DNA of 64,000 nt from SHAN690 sp023262195 (GCA_038142005.1 JAYQJE010000001.1:1224787-1288786); one strand, 5' to 3'; numbered from the stretch's first letter, positions 25,381 to 35,284 are shown. Translations and numbers: made by a program. Notes: generated from the sequence alone by a model not told the origin.

Positions 25381-26452
25381 GACAGCAAAAGTGATATCGC
25401 TCATTTTGGTGCTCGCATTTGGTTATTCTTGTGAGAAGGACCAATTGCCGGGCGATGGTCTTTACAGTGATCGTGAGGAAGGCCCTAAACCATATTATCT
25501 ACCCATACCCGCAGGATTTCCAGAGTATGATTTGGATGAGGATCATTTGCTCACTGAGGAAGGTGTAGAACTTGGACGATATCTTTTCCATGACCCAATT
25601 CTTTCTAAAAATCAAAATGTTTCTTGCGCCTCTTGCCATAAACAAGAGTATGCCTTTTCTGATCCTGATCAATTTAGTCTAGGGACGCATGGAGGGCTCA
25701 CAGGCTTTCATTCCATGCCCTTGTTTAACATTGGTTGGATGGATCAATTTTTCTGGGATGGTCGTGCTCCAACGAGAGAAGATCAGGCATTGAAGCCTGT
25801 GGTGAATCCTGTAGAAATGGGAATGACATGGCCCGAAGCTATTGAACGATTAGAAAACCATGAGTTTTATCCTGAGATGTTCAAAGCTGCATTTGGAACT
25901 GCGGAAATCGACTCCAATATGGTGGCCGATGCACTGGTTCAGTTTGAAATGACCATCATATCATCAAACAGTAAGTTTGATCGAGTGAGAAGAGGGGAGG
26001 CTGAGTTTTCACCTTTAGAACAGCGCGGTGAAGCATTGTTTAATAGTAATACTGGTGCTGATTGTTGGCACTGTCACATGACAGCAAATGTGCAGCTGTC
26101 AGATAATAGTTTTCATAATAATGGCTTGGATGCTGAAGGTGAGTTTGATATGGGCCTATATGCAGTAACGGGAAATGAATTGGACAAGGGAAAATTTAAA
26201 ACCCCCAGCCTCCGAAACCTCGCATTTACTGCACCCTACATGCATGATGGTCGTATTGAAACACTGGATGACGTAATCGAGTTTTATAGTACTGGAGTGC
26301 ATAGCTATCCGGGTGTAGATCCATTTATGGAATTGGCTGAAAATGGTGGGGTGAATCTTAGTCAGCCTGATCGAGAGGCACTTAAGGCATTTTTACTTAC
26401 GCTTACGGACAGCTCACTACTCACCAACGAAAAATTGAGCAATCCATTCTAA
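25373..26452 (+). CDS. Di-haem cytochrome c peroxidase (CcpA/MauG family), lipoprotein
   Basis: 359 residues. The N-terminus is a lipoprotein signal (VLAFGYSC, lipidated Cys20). Two haem sites are present: CASCH at residues 85-89 and CWHCH near residue 229. Family motifs include LGRYLFHDPILS, WDGRAPTREDQA, the NPVEMG block and KTPSLRNLAFTAPYMHDGR. Family members reduce hydrogen peroxide or oxidise protein-bound substrates in the periplasm. The ATG lies inside the end of the peptidase gene (eight-base overlap), so the two are probably co-transcribed. Confidence 0.93.
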   Translation: MSKTAKVISLILVLAFGYSCEKDQLPGDGLYSDREEGPKPYYLPIPAGFPEYDLDEDHLLTEEGVELGRYLFHDPILSKNQNVSCASCHKQEYAFSDPDQFSLGTHGGLTGFHSMPLFNIGWMDQFFWDGRAPTREDQALKPVVNPVEMGMTWPEAIERLENHEFYPEMFKAAFGTAEIDSNMVADALVQFEMTIISSNSKFDRVRRGEAEFSPLEQRGEALFNSNTGADCWHCHMTANVQLSDNSFHNNGLDAEGEFDMGLYAVTGNELDKGKFKTPSLRNLAFTAPYMHDGRIETLDDVIEFYSTGVHSYPGVDPFMELAENGGVNLSQPDREALKAFLLTLTDSSLLTNEKLSNPF

Positions 26453-26464
26453 TCTGCTTGGCAG

Positions 26465-27957
26465 TCACAGCTCTTGTAAATGCTCAATCTCTTCTTTCTC
26501 TGCAACCCTTCGATAGCACTGCATGGCGTCTTTAAATACGGCAGTCTTAAAGATGGATTTATTCAGTAGCATACGAACGCATTCTTGAATACCCTCAATT
26601 ATACTTGGGTGTGGATGTATAAGATCTGCTAATACCTCTATGGGTTGATCCATCTTTATAAGCAGACCAATCGCCTGTATTGCACTTGAAGCATGTTCGC
26701 CAACGGCACGCATTCCTAATATTCTCATTTCGTCATCATCCGTGACAATTATCTTAAAAAGCCCTTCGTTTTGCGCATTGCAATGGCTCTTGCAATGCAG
26801 CTATAATCGAGTTTAACCACTTTACAGGAGATGCCTTGTTCCATGCATTGTTTTTCATTCATCCCAACGGCTGCTACCTCAGGATCCAAGAACATAATGG
26901 TGCAAACATTTTCGTAAGATATCTCTTCTACCGAGCCTTGATAGATGCGTTCAACCGCATACCTAGCCTCAATTTCGCCCATATTTACCAATGCAATATG
27001 ACCAGATACATCACCCACAGCATAGATATTGTCAATGTTGGTTCGAGTTTTACTATCGGTGATATAGCTGCGCTCTGAAAGGGTAACACCGGCATTTTCA
27101 AGTCCAAGACCCTCGGTGTTCGGTACTCTGCCAACACTGAGCAAGGCCTTTTCAACACGGATAATTTCTCTTGTGCCATCTGGATTACTTATTTCATACT
27201 CCACTTCACCATCCACAATTTCCATTCGTTCGAGCTTGGCGGTGCTGTGTATCGTAACGCCATTTTCTATGAGGTTATCACTCACGACTTTGGCTACATC
27301 TTCATCTTCAAAAGGCAAAATTCGATCTGCTCGGTCAATGAGATAAACTTTGGTTTTTCCGAAGTTTGAAAATATCGTGGCGTACTCACATCCAATGACA
27401 CCTGCCCCAAGGATTACAAGACTTTTTGGATAATCATCTATGTGATGGATGCCATCACTGGTCATGATGATTTTTTCGTCAGTTTCTATGTGCGGTAGCT
27501 TTCTAGGCCTGCTTCCAGTAGCTAGAATTATGTTCTCAGCGTAGATTATATCGACACCTTTTTTTGTGGTGATTTCAACTTCATTTTTGCTTAAAAGCTT
27601 ACCTACGCCTCTAGCGTATGTGAAACGAACCGTACTAGTTTCCTCGCGAAGAAGTTTGATATGTGCTGAGTATTGTTGCTTTCGGTCAAAAATTGCTTCA
27701 TTCACGGTCTGCTTCACATCATCCCATGGGATCTCAAACATTGGTCGATTATTGGCAATGAGCATATCGTTTATTGTGGCCACTTTATGGGCAAGCTCCC
27801 AAGTAGTCTTAGAAGTGAGCGCTCCGTCATAAATGCCAGCTCCACCTACTTTACCTTTTTCAATAAGAATGACTTTTTTTCCAAAGTCAATGGCTCTCAT
27901 GGCTGCTGCATACCCCGATGGACCACCGCCAATAATACACACATCGTAATTTTCCAC
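26465..27957 (-). CDS. FAD/NAD(P) oxidoreductase, disulfide-reductase fold without the redox cysteines, frameshifted
   Basis: About 497 residues after repair, similar in layout to dihydrolipoamide dehydrogenase and soluble transhydrogenase. FAD site CIIGGGPSGYAAA at residues 7-19; second Rossmann site LVILGAGVIGCEYA; FAD-ribityl motif NIYAVGDVSGH. Where the family has GGxCxxxGCxPSK this protein reads GGAGIYDGALTSK: both cysteines are replaced, so it cannot run the classical dithiol cycle. The dimerisation domain with HPHPSIIEGIQE is in a second frame (26728-26465). A missing T in the run complementary to 26756-26760 explains the break (GFFKIIVTDDDE). It may transfer hydride between pyridine nucleotides or to another acceptor; unresolved. 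Confidence 0.85.
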
Positions 27958-28122
27958 GATTAGAGTTTAAAGTACTTCGCTAATTTAATGGAATTTTAAA
28001 GTCACTTGTTTTCAAGGTTTTAGATTAGACAGACAACTTTTAATTTCAAATGAGGGTCTTTACTCTATCCTAATCCATTTTGTATTCAATTTCGAGTCAA
28101 TAGCGAATAATCCAAAGGAGCT

Positions 28123-28617
28123 ATGAGGCTAGAAAAAAACACAGCTTATTCATTCTTATCCAACTTACCTTTATACACCCTATTAAACGGTGTGGTGAAA
28201 AGGATATTTCTATTTGCAATTGCGCTGATGCTAACCTTGAATACAATTGGTCAGTGCACACTCTATCATGGTAATGGGAATGCGGTTGCAAATCCAGAAT
28301 GGGTCAGCTGCAGTTGTGGTACGTAAACCTTATTCATACAATCCCCAAACACGTTTGGGCCAATTACAATTGATTGGGGTGATGGAAGTCCGGTTACAAA
28401 TGCAGTTGGTTTAGTGCCACCCAATTTTATTTCACACACTTATGCAGCGTCAATTCAGAACTATACAGTAACGGTCACAGAATCGGGAGGGAATAATTGT
28501 GTAATAACTGATTCAGGTGGGTCGCATGAAATTTCACTCATTTTTGAGTTGGCTAGCAAACGACAAAAGCGTAAACGTGGCCGGAGTCGATTCTTAATTC
28601 CGTTTGCTAAGTTTTAG
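28123..28617 (+). pseudogene. Remnant of a secreted PKD-domain protein, in-frame stop
   Basis: One frame reads a signal segment (RIFLFAIALMLTLNTIGQ), then CTLYHGNGNAVANPEW, a TAA at 28324-28326, and continues in the same frame with FGPITIDWGDGSPVTNAVG and a PKD-like strand set (NYTVTVTESGGNNC). It ends at 28617 with a basic tail (KRQKRKRGRSRF) unlike PKD proteins. The homologous region therefore covers only about 165 residues with an internal stop, consistent with a decayed or rearranged member of the secreted PKD family. A substitution error at the stop would still leave a truncated C-terminus. Its end overlaps rluD on the other strand. Confidence 0.6.
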
Positions 28618-29638
28618 ACTTGACGTAAATCCTCCACTTTTCTAAAACCGTGTTCATATCATCGGGTAGTTCAGATTCAAATTTCATGAACTCGCCAGTA
28701 TGTGGATGTTCAAAACCTATGGTTTGGGCATGAAGTGCTTGCCTTGGTAGAATTTGAAAGCAGTTGTCAATAAACTGACGATATTTTGAAAAAGTAGTGC
28801 CTTTTACAATTCTGTCTCCGCCATACTTTTTATCCCCAAATATGGGGTGACCAATATGCGTCATGTGGGCTCTGATTTGGTGCGTGCGTCCGGTATCGAG
28901 CTTACACTGTATGAGGGTAACGTATCCCATTCTTTCCAAGACTTTATAATGGGTTACAGCATGCTTTCCATAGGTGCCGTCTTCATATACGGCCATACGT
29001 TTTCTATCGCTAGGTGATCGACCTATATGACCAGTTACCGTGCCTTCATCTTCAGCAACATCTCCCCATACTAGTGCCACGTATAAGCGATCGATGGTTC
29101 GGTTGAAAAAGTGAGCTGACAATTTGGTAAGCGCGTCTTCAGTTTTTGCAATGAGCAATAATCCCGTTGTGTCCTTATCTATTCGATGAACTAGTCCTGG
29201 GTAAGCCGTTTCACTTTTAGGGTTTTTAGGAAGGTTCTCAAAATGAAATAGCAGTGCGTTGACCAAAGTGCCATCAAAGTTTCCGTGGCCAGGATGTACC
29301 ACCATATTCATTGGCTTGTAAAGCACTAGAACATACTGATCTTCATAGATTATGTTTAGTGGAATGTCTTGTGCAACGAGCTCTAAGGTTCTCTTTGGAT
29401 GAGGAAATACAATGGATATCACATCTAGCGGTTTCACCTTGTAGTTTGGCTTTACATCTTCACCGTTCACCTTTACGTTTCCATTTCGAGCCGCGATGGC
29501 AATCTTATTTCTAGATGCATTTGGTAACCGATCAAACAGAAACTTATCTATGCGTATAAGAGTTTGACCTTCATCAGCAACGATGTTAAAGTGCTCATAC
29601 AGCTCTTCGTCAAGATCGCCTTCATCCACTATGCTCAT
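28607..29638 (-). CDS. rluD: RluA/RluD-family 23S rRNA pseudouridine synthase
   Basis: 343 residues. An S4 RNA-binding domain (RIDKFLFDRLPNASRNKIA, about residues 29-90) precedes the catalytic domain. The catalytic motif is HRIDKDTTGLLL at residues 151-162, with Asp154 as nucleophile; GRTHQIRAHMTHIGHPIFGD is the second family signature. The protein probably makes pseudouridines in helix 69 of 23S rRNA, as RluD does, but RluA-branch specificity cannot be fixed by sequence alone. Its ATG overlaps the stop of the T9SS gene upstream (ATGA). Confidence 0.93.
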   Translation of the reverse strand: MSIVDEGDLDEELYEHFNIVADEGQTLIRIDKFLFDRLPNASRNKIAIAARNGNVKVNGEDVKPNYKVKPLDVISIVFPHPKRTLELVAQDIPLNIIYEDQYVLVLYKPMNMVVHPGHGNFDGTLVNALLFHFENLPKNPKSETAYPGLVHRIDKDTTGLLLIAKTEDALTKLSAHFFNRTIDRLYVALVWGDVAEDEGTVTGHIGRSPSDRKRMAVYEDGTYGKHAVTHYKVLERMGYVTLIQCKLDTGRTHQIRAHMTHIGHPIFGDKKYGGDRIVKGTTFSKYRQFIDNCFQILPRQALHAQTIGFEHPHTGEFMKFESELPDDMNTVLEKWRIYVKSKT

Positions 29639-31836
29639 TGGGATATTATGAGTTTGGCGGTATGCATCGACTGATCTGATATTGCTGTTGCTTGGAGCAA
29701 ATAAATGCCCTTCGATAACTCAGAGACATCAACACTTTCAGATGGATTTGAAACTTGCATTAAGAGCGATCCATCAATGGAATAGATGTCAAGTCTCATA
29801 TAAGAATCTGCATTGGCGACATGAATGACGTTTTCTGCTGGATTTGGAAAGACGGTTAGTCTTGTAGTCATTTTTGAGTCTGCAAGCTCATTCGTAGAGA
29901 GCATTGGGTCTTCACCAAAATCAGGCCTCAGCATTAAAGCGCCATTAAAAGATGCTGCATACCAGACATCATTTACATGGTAAAACAGCTTATCTCTAGC
30001 GTTATTATTTAGGTCATACCCGATGAATAGCTTATCTGCTTGTAATTGTTGAAAGCCAACCATAAAGTCACCTTCCACATAAACTGGCGGATTGATCTCA
30101 TACCTGCGAAAATTATTGGCGTATGTGTACTGTGGATTGCTGATGTAGTCTGCAGTGAAGATGGATTCTGATGAGGTATCATTCCAAACGGTAAGTACAA
30201 TATCAAAGTCTTCCGCATCATCATTGAGGGTTTGGGGAAAATTGAAATAAAGTGCCCTTAATGAGTCGCCAACGGGCGTATTGAAAAGATATCCTAGCTC
30301 CGCACCTGCTCCGCGCAAAGAGTAAGCTGACTCTGCCGACCCATCGTCATAGGCATAATAGTTATGAAACCGCTGTACGGAAGTAATGGTGTCGTTTGCT
30401 CTTTGATCGTTGCCACCAGAAATATTAAACCAAGACTTAATACTAAAATCAACGAATTCTTCACCTAAATCAGGGAATAGCTGATCGTCTGCTTGTAAGA
30501 ATCCATAGCGTTTCACCGTAAATGCTTCAAGGCTCGGGTCAACCGTGGTGAACTGGTCCACAATCAGCCCAGCAGGTGATGAGATTTCGTAGTCGAGATT
30601 AAGAATATTCACTGCTTGCTCGCCCAAATTGCGAATGAGGGCTTTCACTGTGTCTTCTTGAAAAGCGGCATAATCTTCTAGATAGTGCTTGTAAGGGACT
30701 GAGGTATACCTTCCTGTAAATGATGAAAGCGCTGTCACAAAAGCAGCATCATTAATGGTATCGCCAATGGCAGTATCTCTATCTGCGGCAAGCTCAACAT
30801 AGTCAATGTGCCATTGATCTAATATACCGCTCAAGGTAGCGTAGTTTCTGAATCTAAACTTAAAACCAGGCCGCTTATAGTCAGATCCAGCAACTTCTAG
30901 CCAAACCCTATCGTTCCAGTCATCAGTGTTGCTTTGGTTTCCTTCGGTTGACCAAGCATATTCCCATCGGTTTTCATTGACATTAAAAAAGTCTACAATT
31001 AACGAGTCCTCTTCATCGGGAGCATTTCCCAACCCACCTGCTTGATAGAAAAACGAAAGATATACGTCTTCCATTTCTGGGTCTAACGCAAATGGCTTGG
31101 ACTCTAATGTGTCTGCTGGGCCATAGGTGGTTTCGCTGCTGATATCATAAGGAACGCCTGAGGCGTCCGTGCCATCAAATGTTGCAACACCCTGAGTCAA
31201 GAAGTTTGAGGCGAATGCATTGTTAATATAAGCGCCACCGCGATTCTCTTCATTACCAGGTGTAATCCAGTGTGTTTTATCATCATCAACAAGATAAAGT
31301 GTGTCAAACTCATTGATCAAAACATCATCTGGATCTAGCGTATCAAACGTAATGGTGCCTTCACCAATGTTCACTAAGCTTATGACGTTTGTCCAAGCCG
31401 TATCAAAATCAATGGGATTTCCAATACTATCGTAGAATTCAATAAAAAGTGGAGGATTGGCCTCGTATACTAAAGGGCCACTTAGGGGTTTAGTTATCGA
31501 GTAGGTTGTATCGAATTTGATCTCTAAAGTCGCGGGTATGTCTCCATTGGCACTGAATTCAAACAATACATTAAGACTTACATTTTCATCTCCAACTTGT
31601 TCATCATAAACCTTGGTCCTATTTTTTGAGAAGTCATCAAAGAATGGAAGGGGAAGAGTGTCGATTTCATAAATAAAGGGTAGCCGAGCGATTTGCCTTT
31701 GAGATGATGTTGCATTTGCTTTCGTTGAGCTCCTGAGGGCCTCATTATATCTTAATGGAGCCAGCTTATCCTGAGCCAGCGATGGTAATGTGAGATATAT
31801 CAATATCCAACCTGAAAGCAATAACACTCTTATCAT
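29635..31836 (-). CDS. Secreted protein with T9SS type A sorting domain
   Basis: 733 residues, signal peptide to about residue 21 (LTLPSLAQ). The body has a bacterial jelly-roll region (ATFDGTDASGVPYD, then ALDPEMEDVYLSFFYQAGGLG and WHIDYVELAADRDT) without visible catalytic residues. The last 75 residues or so (LTVFPNPAENVIHV ... GIYLLQATAI ... AKLIISQ) are the T9SS sorting domain. It sits between the PASTA gene and rluD, joined to both by four-base ATGA overlaps, so the three are translationally coupled. Its role in that operon is unknown; the order PASTA - T9SS protein - rluD recurs in Flavobacteria (established pattern, recalled). Confidence 0.88.
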   Translation of the reverse strand: MIRVLLLSGWILIYLTLPSLAQDKLAPLRYNEALRSSTKANATSSQRQIARLPFIYEIDTLPLPFFDDFSKNRTKVYDEQVGDENVSLNVLFEFSANGDIPATLEIKFDTTYSITKPLSGPLVYEANPPLFIEFYDSIGNPIDFDTAWTNVISLVNIGEGTITFDTLDPDDVLINEFDTLYLVDDDKTHWITPGNEENRGGAYINNAFASNFLTQGVATFDGTDASGVPYDISSETTYGPADTLESKPFALDPEMEDVYLSFFYQAGGLGNAPDEEDSLIVDFFNVNENRWEYAWSTEGNQSNTDDWNDRVWLEVAGSDYKRPGFKFRFRNYATLSGILDQWHIDYVELAADRDTAIGDTINDAAFVTALSSFTGRYTSVPYKHYLEDYAAFQEDTVKALIRNLGEQAVNILNLDYEISSPAGLIVDQFTTVDPSLEAFTVKRYGFLQADDQLFPDLGEEFVDFSIKSWFNISGGNDQRANDTITSVQRFHNYYAYDDGSAESAYSLRGAGAELGYLFNTPVGDSLRALYFNFPQTLNDDAEDFDIVLTVWNDTSSESIFTADYISNPQYTYANNFRRYEINPPVYVEGDFMVGFQQLQADKLFIGYDLNNNARDKLFYHVNDVWYAASFNGALMLRPDFGEDPMLSTNELADSKMTTRLTVFPNPAENVIHVANADSYMRLDIYSIDGSLLMQVSNPSESVDVSELSKGIYLLQATAISDQSMHTAKLIISQ

Positions 31837-32639
31837 AAGATGCTCGACTTGATTGAATCAACATTAACAGGAGGGATGAGGTCTAGGTTTGGACTTAATT
31901 TAATGTTGATGGCTTCACCAATCCGTGCATCGCTATTAGGGTTGATACTTTGCCAATATACTCTTGCAGATAGACTATCACTATCACTATCACAGTCACT
32001 GTAAATAATTGCCCCTTCATTCAATTGATATTTATTGAGAAGGGTTTTAGCCTCATCAAAGTTGAGCCCATAAAGAATTGGGGTTGCCACTATTGCGTTT
32101 GAACTATTTTCTCCAACCACTAGATCTATTTTGCTACCCTTTGGTAATTTACTGCCAATTTCAACAGGTTTATCATTTAGCTCAAGTCCCACAGCACAAC
32201 CCTCGCACGGATTTGATTGAGGAATTAATTCCCCGATTTCAAATCCCCTCCTAGTGAGTTTATTAATTGCGATTGCCATTGTTTGATCTAAAACGTTGGG
32301 TACTTCTACTTGTGGGGTTTTGTAACGAGAAACGGTAAGATATATTTCACGGCCGGTTTTGACACTAGAGAGTTCGGGTGGATTTTGATCAAGAATCATC
32401 CCTCCTCGTTTGTCTTGGACATAAAGCGAATCGATAACTACAGCTCTCAAGTCATTTTGTTTGAGTAAAGCTTCGGCCTCAATAATGTCTGATCCAATTA
32501 ATTCTGGAACCGAAACCGCCTCTCCTGATCGTGTGAATTGTTGAAGATACAAGTAGGCGCCTATCAGAAGAGAGCCAGCTACTAATGCTGCTAAACATAG
32601 CTGAATTAGGAATGTTTTAGATAAAATGAATCGAAACAT
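31833..32639 (-). CDS. PASTA-domain membrane protein
   Basis: 268 residues. One N-terminal transmembrane helix (residues 10-32), then three PASTA domains (SVPELIGSDIIEAEALLKQN; EVPNVLDQTMAIAINKLTRR; ATPILYGLNFDEAKTLLNKY). PASTA domains bind muropeptides or penicillin-binding-protein partners. Here there is no kinase or transpeptidase domain, so the protein is an envelope-bound PASTA module only. A short codon repeat near 31975-31999 encodes DSDSDS within the third domain. First gene of the PASTA - T9SS - rluD operon. Confidence 0.9.
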   Translation of the reverse strand: MFRFILSKTFLIQLCLAALVAGSLLIGAYLYLQQFTRSGEAVSVPELIGSDIIEAEALLKQNDLRAVVIDSLYVQDKRGGMILDQNPPELSSVKTGREIYLTVSRYKTPQVEVPNVLDQTMAIAINKLTRRGFEIGELIPQSNPCEGCAVGLELNDKPVEIGSKLPKGSKIDLVVGENSSNAIVATPILYGLNFDEAKTLLNKYQLNEGAIIYSDCDSDSDSLSARVYWQSINPNSDARIGEAINIKLSPNLDLIPPVNVDSIKSSIL

Positions 32640-32643
32640 CGGC

Positions 32644-32651
32644 CAAAGATA
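32644..32651 (-). promoter_or_regulatory. -7 box just upstream of the PASTA gene
   Basis: On the minus strand TATCTTTG matches TAnnTTTG and ends four bases before the ATG at 32639. If used, the transcript would start at or very near the initiation codon. The nearest TTG is too far upstream (25 bases), so support is modest. Confidence 0.35.
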
Positions 32652-32728
32652 TTCGTACTAAGAATGCGGAAAGCATCAATGCGTTTCTTACTCAGATTTT
32701 ATCACATTTGCCGAAACGTTAGGAATTA

Positions 32729-33651
32729 ATGGAAGGAAAAAAGGTCGTTATTACAGGGGAGCAGGGTTTATAGGTTCACATTTGGCCGAAAGACTTGTGA
32801 ATCAAGGAAATGAAGTGGTCATCATCGATACTCTCTTGCGAGGCAACAAGATTCCTAAACCCATATTTGATAAGGTTAGTTTCCACAAGGTTGATGTGGC
32901 GGATCGAGATGAGGTAACCAAACTCTGTAAAGGAGTAGATGTGATTTTTCACTTTGCGGCAATTTTAGGTGTCGATATCGTTGCAGATAATCCTATCGAA
33001 ACGATGGAAACCGAGGTTAATGGAATGCAGAGCGTTGCCTATGCAGCATCTGTAAATCGAGTTTCAAAAATCGTTTATGCTTCTACTAGCGGTATTTATG
33101 GCCACTTGGCACTTGAAAAAAGTGTGGACGAAGAGATTTTAGTTGATCCAAGAACAAGCTATGCAATGGCCAAACGATACAATGAGATTTATTTGGCTTC
33201 ATTGTTTGAAGAGAAGGGCATCGAGTCCTTGGCCTTGAGGTTTTTCAATATTTATGGTCCGCGTCAAGATAATAGGATGGTAATTCCTCGATTTATGGAG
33301 CAAGCTTTATCAGGTAAGCCACTCACCGTCTACGGTTCGGGTCAACAGACAAGAGACTTTACCTATGTTGATGACGCGATTACAGCCACCATTTTACTGG
33401 CTGAAAAAGTCAGAGGCTTCGAAATCTTCAACATCGCTAATGAGCGAGAAGCTACCATTCAACAGCTAGCTGAAACAATCATTTCGTCAAGCAATTCAAA
33501 CTCCACGATTCAGCATATTGATGCACCGAAAAAACGATATGATTATGAAGTGGGTCGCAGGTTTGGTAGTAGCGAGAAATTAGAAAAGGCTACAGGCTAC
33601 AAGCCAAAGACTTCATTGAAAGAAGGTCTAGAGATTCTATTCAACAATTGA
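32729..33651 (+). CDS. NAD-dependent sugar epimerase/dehydratase (extended SDR), frameshifted near start
   Basis: About 307 residues after repair. The ATG at 32729 gives MEGKKVVITG, but the G4 run 32756-32759 seems to lack one G: restoring it reads TGGAGFIGSHLAERL, the nucleotide-binding glycine motif. The rest is intact: IFHFAAILG, STSGIYGHL, catalytic SYAMAKRYNE (Tyr and Lys) and RFFNIYGPRQ. This is the UDP-/GDP-sugar epimerase-decarboxylase group; substrate not determinable. It is divergent from the PASTA gene and followed 75 bases later by ddl. Confidence 0.88.
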
Positions 33652-33725
33652 TACGAGTCTGTGCCTGTTGAAAAAGGCGCAAATGATCTAAGATTTTGAA
33701 TAGTTGTCGCTCTAATTTTGATAGA

Positions 33726-34697
33726 GTGAGAACAATAGCAATAATCTACGGGGGGTTCTCTGGAGAGCGTGTGATTTCTGAAAGAAGCGCGCAAGTTTCC
33801 AAGCAGAATATTGATAGTAAAAACTACAGGTCTTTTCTGGTTGACATATCTCGGGAGGGTTGGTTTTGTCATATTGAAGACGAGATCATTCCAATAGATA
33901 AAAATGATTTCACCGTAACCTTCAAGGGCGAAAAAGTCAGTTTTGACGGAGTTTTTTGCGCAATACATGGTACGCCAGGTGAAGATGGTAAGATTCAAGG
34001 CTATTTTGACTCAATCGGAATTCCATATAATAACTGTGGTGTATTGGCTTCAGCGTTAACCTTTGATAAGGCTGCCTGTAACCGCTATCTGAGTGCATCC
34101 GGAGTGAAGGTTGCAAAATCATACTTAGCAAGACTCGGAACAGAAAACGATCCAAAAGCAATCATTGATAGAGTGGGACTACCTTGCTTTGTAAAGCCAA
34201 ATGACGGAGGTTCGAGCATCGGGGTGACCAAGGTCAAAGAAGCCTCGCAGCTTATGGATGCTATAGAACACGCACAAAGTGAAGGAGTGGATGCACTTAT
34301 TGAGTCCTTGCTTGTTGGGGTGGAAGTTTCATGCGGTTGCATGAAGATTCAGGGTCAAGCCAAGTCATTAGGGATAACCGAGATTGTGCCGGGAAACGAG
34401 TTTTTTGATTTTGAATCGAAATATAATCATGCGGGAACCAAGGAGATTACGCCTGCCCGCATTGAATCCGGCTTATACACAGAAGTCGAAAACCTCACCG
34501 AACAGATCTATGAGTGGTTACATTGCAAGGGGATGATACGAGTGGATTATATGATTTGTGACAATGGGATTTACCTAATCGAGGTGAATACTACTCCCGG
34601 ATTGAGCGAAGCTAGCATTATTCCTGCACAGGCTAAAAATGCGGGCTATTCGCTCGAGCAGTTCTTTCAACTAGCGGTGGACGAAATGTTTCGTTAG
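33726..34697 (+). CDS. ddl: D-alanine--D-alanine ligase
   Basis: Makes D-Ala-D-Ala for peptidoglycan. 323 residues from GTG 33726 (RTIAIIYGGFSGERVISERSA), chosen because Ddl proteins begin a few residues before the IYGG motif; TTG 33696 is the in-frame alternative. ATP-grasp motifs: PCFVKPNDGGSSIGVTKV, DALIESLLVGVEVSCG, and the metal-binding C-terminal YLIEVNTTPGLSEASIIP. Stop overlaps the convergent rdgB stop by four bases. In many Flavobacteria ddl sits with the PASTA gene; here the epimerase lies between them. Confidence 0.95.
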   Translation: MRTIAIIYGGFSGERVISERSAQVSKQNIDSKNYRSFLVDISREGWFCHIEDEIIPIDKNDFTVTFKGEKVSFDGVFCAIHGTPGEDGKIQGYFDSIGIPYNNCGVLASALTFDKAACNRYLSASGVKVAKSYLARLGTENDPKAIIDRVGLPCFVKPNDGGSSIGVTKVKEASQLMDAIEHAQSEGVDALIESLLVGVEVSCGCMKIQGQAKSLGITEIVPGNEFFDFESKYNHAGTKEITPARIESGLYTEVENLTEQIYEWLHCKGMIRVDYMICDNGIYLIEVNTTPGLSEASIIPAQAKNAGYSLEQFFQLAVDEMFR

Positions 34698-35284
34698 CTA
34701 GATTTCTGATGAATAAACTCAATGAGTTTTTGAACCGCGATTGCTCTATGACTTATTCTGTTTTTTAGATTCATTGACATTTCTGCAAATGTTTGTTCAT
34801 GGCCGTCAGGTTTGAAAATCGGATCATAACCGAATCCATCTTGGCCAGCTGCTTCTTCTGTGATTGTACCATCAATCCTGCCAACAAAATCATAGTAACT
34901 GTCTTCCCACCATAAACTGATCACCGTTTTGAAATGTGCTTTTCTATTGGTTGCACCTTTTAACGCTTTCAAAAGCTTTTTGACATTGTCATTATACGAA
35001 CAGTTTTCTCCAGCATACCGAGCTGAGAAAACTCCTGGCCTACCGTCCAAATGATCAACCATAAGGCCTGTATCATCTCCAAAGCAGTTGGTCTTGTATC
35101 TTTTATAGAGGGTGTCGGCCTTGATTTTTGCGTTTTGTTCAATTGTTAAACCATCTTCTATGATTTCACCTTTAAACCCCATTTCGCGCATAGAAATTAC
35201 TTGAATACTATTTGGCATTTTGTTTTGTACCTCGCGAATTTTATCCTGATTAGAGCTTGCGAAAATGAGTTTGTGTTTAGTCAT
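34694..35284 (-). CDS. rdgB: Non-canonical purine NTP pyrophosphatase (RdgB/HAM1)
   Basis: 196 residues. Hydrolyses dITP, ITP and XTP to monophosphates, keeping deaminated purines out of nucleic acids. Family motifs: FASSNQDKIREVQ at the N-terminus, CFGDDTGLMVDHLDGRPGVF, SARYAG, and GQDGFGYDPIF with SHRAIAVQKL near the end. Complete. Its ATG lies eight bases inside the end of the upstream membrane-protein gene. Confidence 0.95.
   Translation of the reverse strand: MTKHKLIFASSNQDKIREVQNKMPNSIQVISMREMGFKGEIIEDGLTIEQNAKIKADTLYKRYKTNCFGDDTGLMVDHLDGRPGVFSARYAGENCSYNDNVKKLLKALKGATNRKAHFKTVISLWWEDSYYDFVGRIDGTITEEAAGQDGFGYDPIFKPDGHEQTFAEMSMNLKNRISHRAIAVQKLIEFIHQKSS

Noticed and set aside
31975..31999. 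Short tandem repeat (TATCAC units) as a regulatory or mobile repeat.
   Set aside because: It is only about three units, inside the PASTA coding frame, and simply encodes a DSDSDS stretch.
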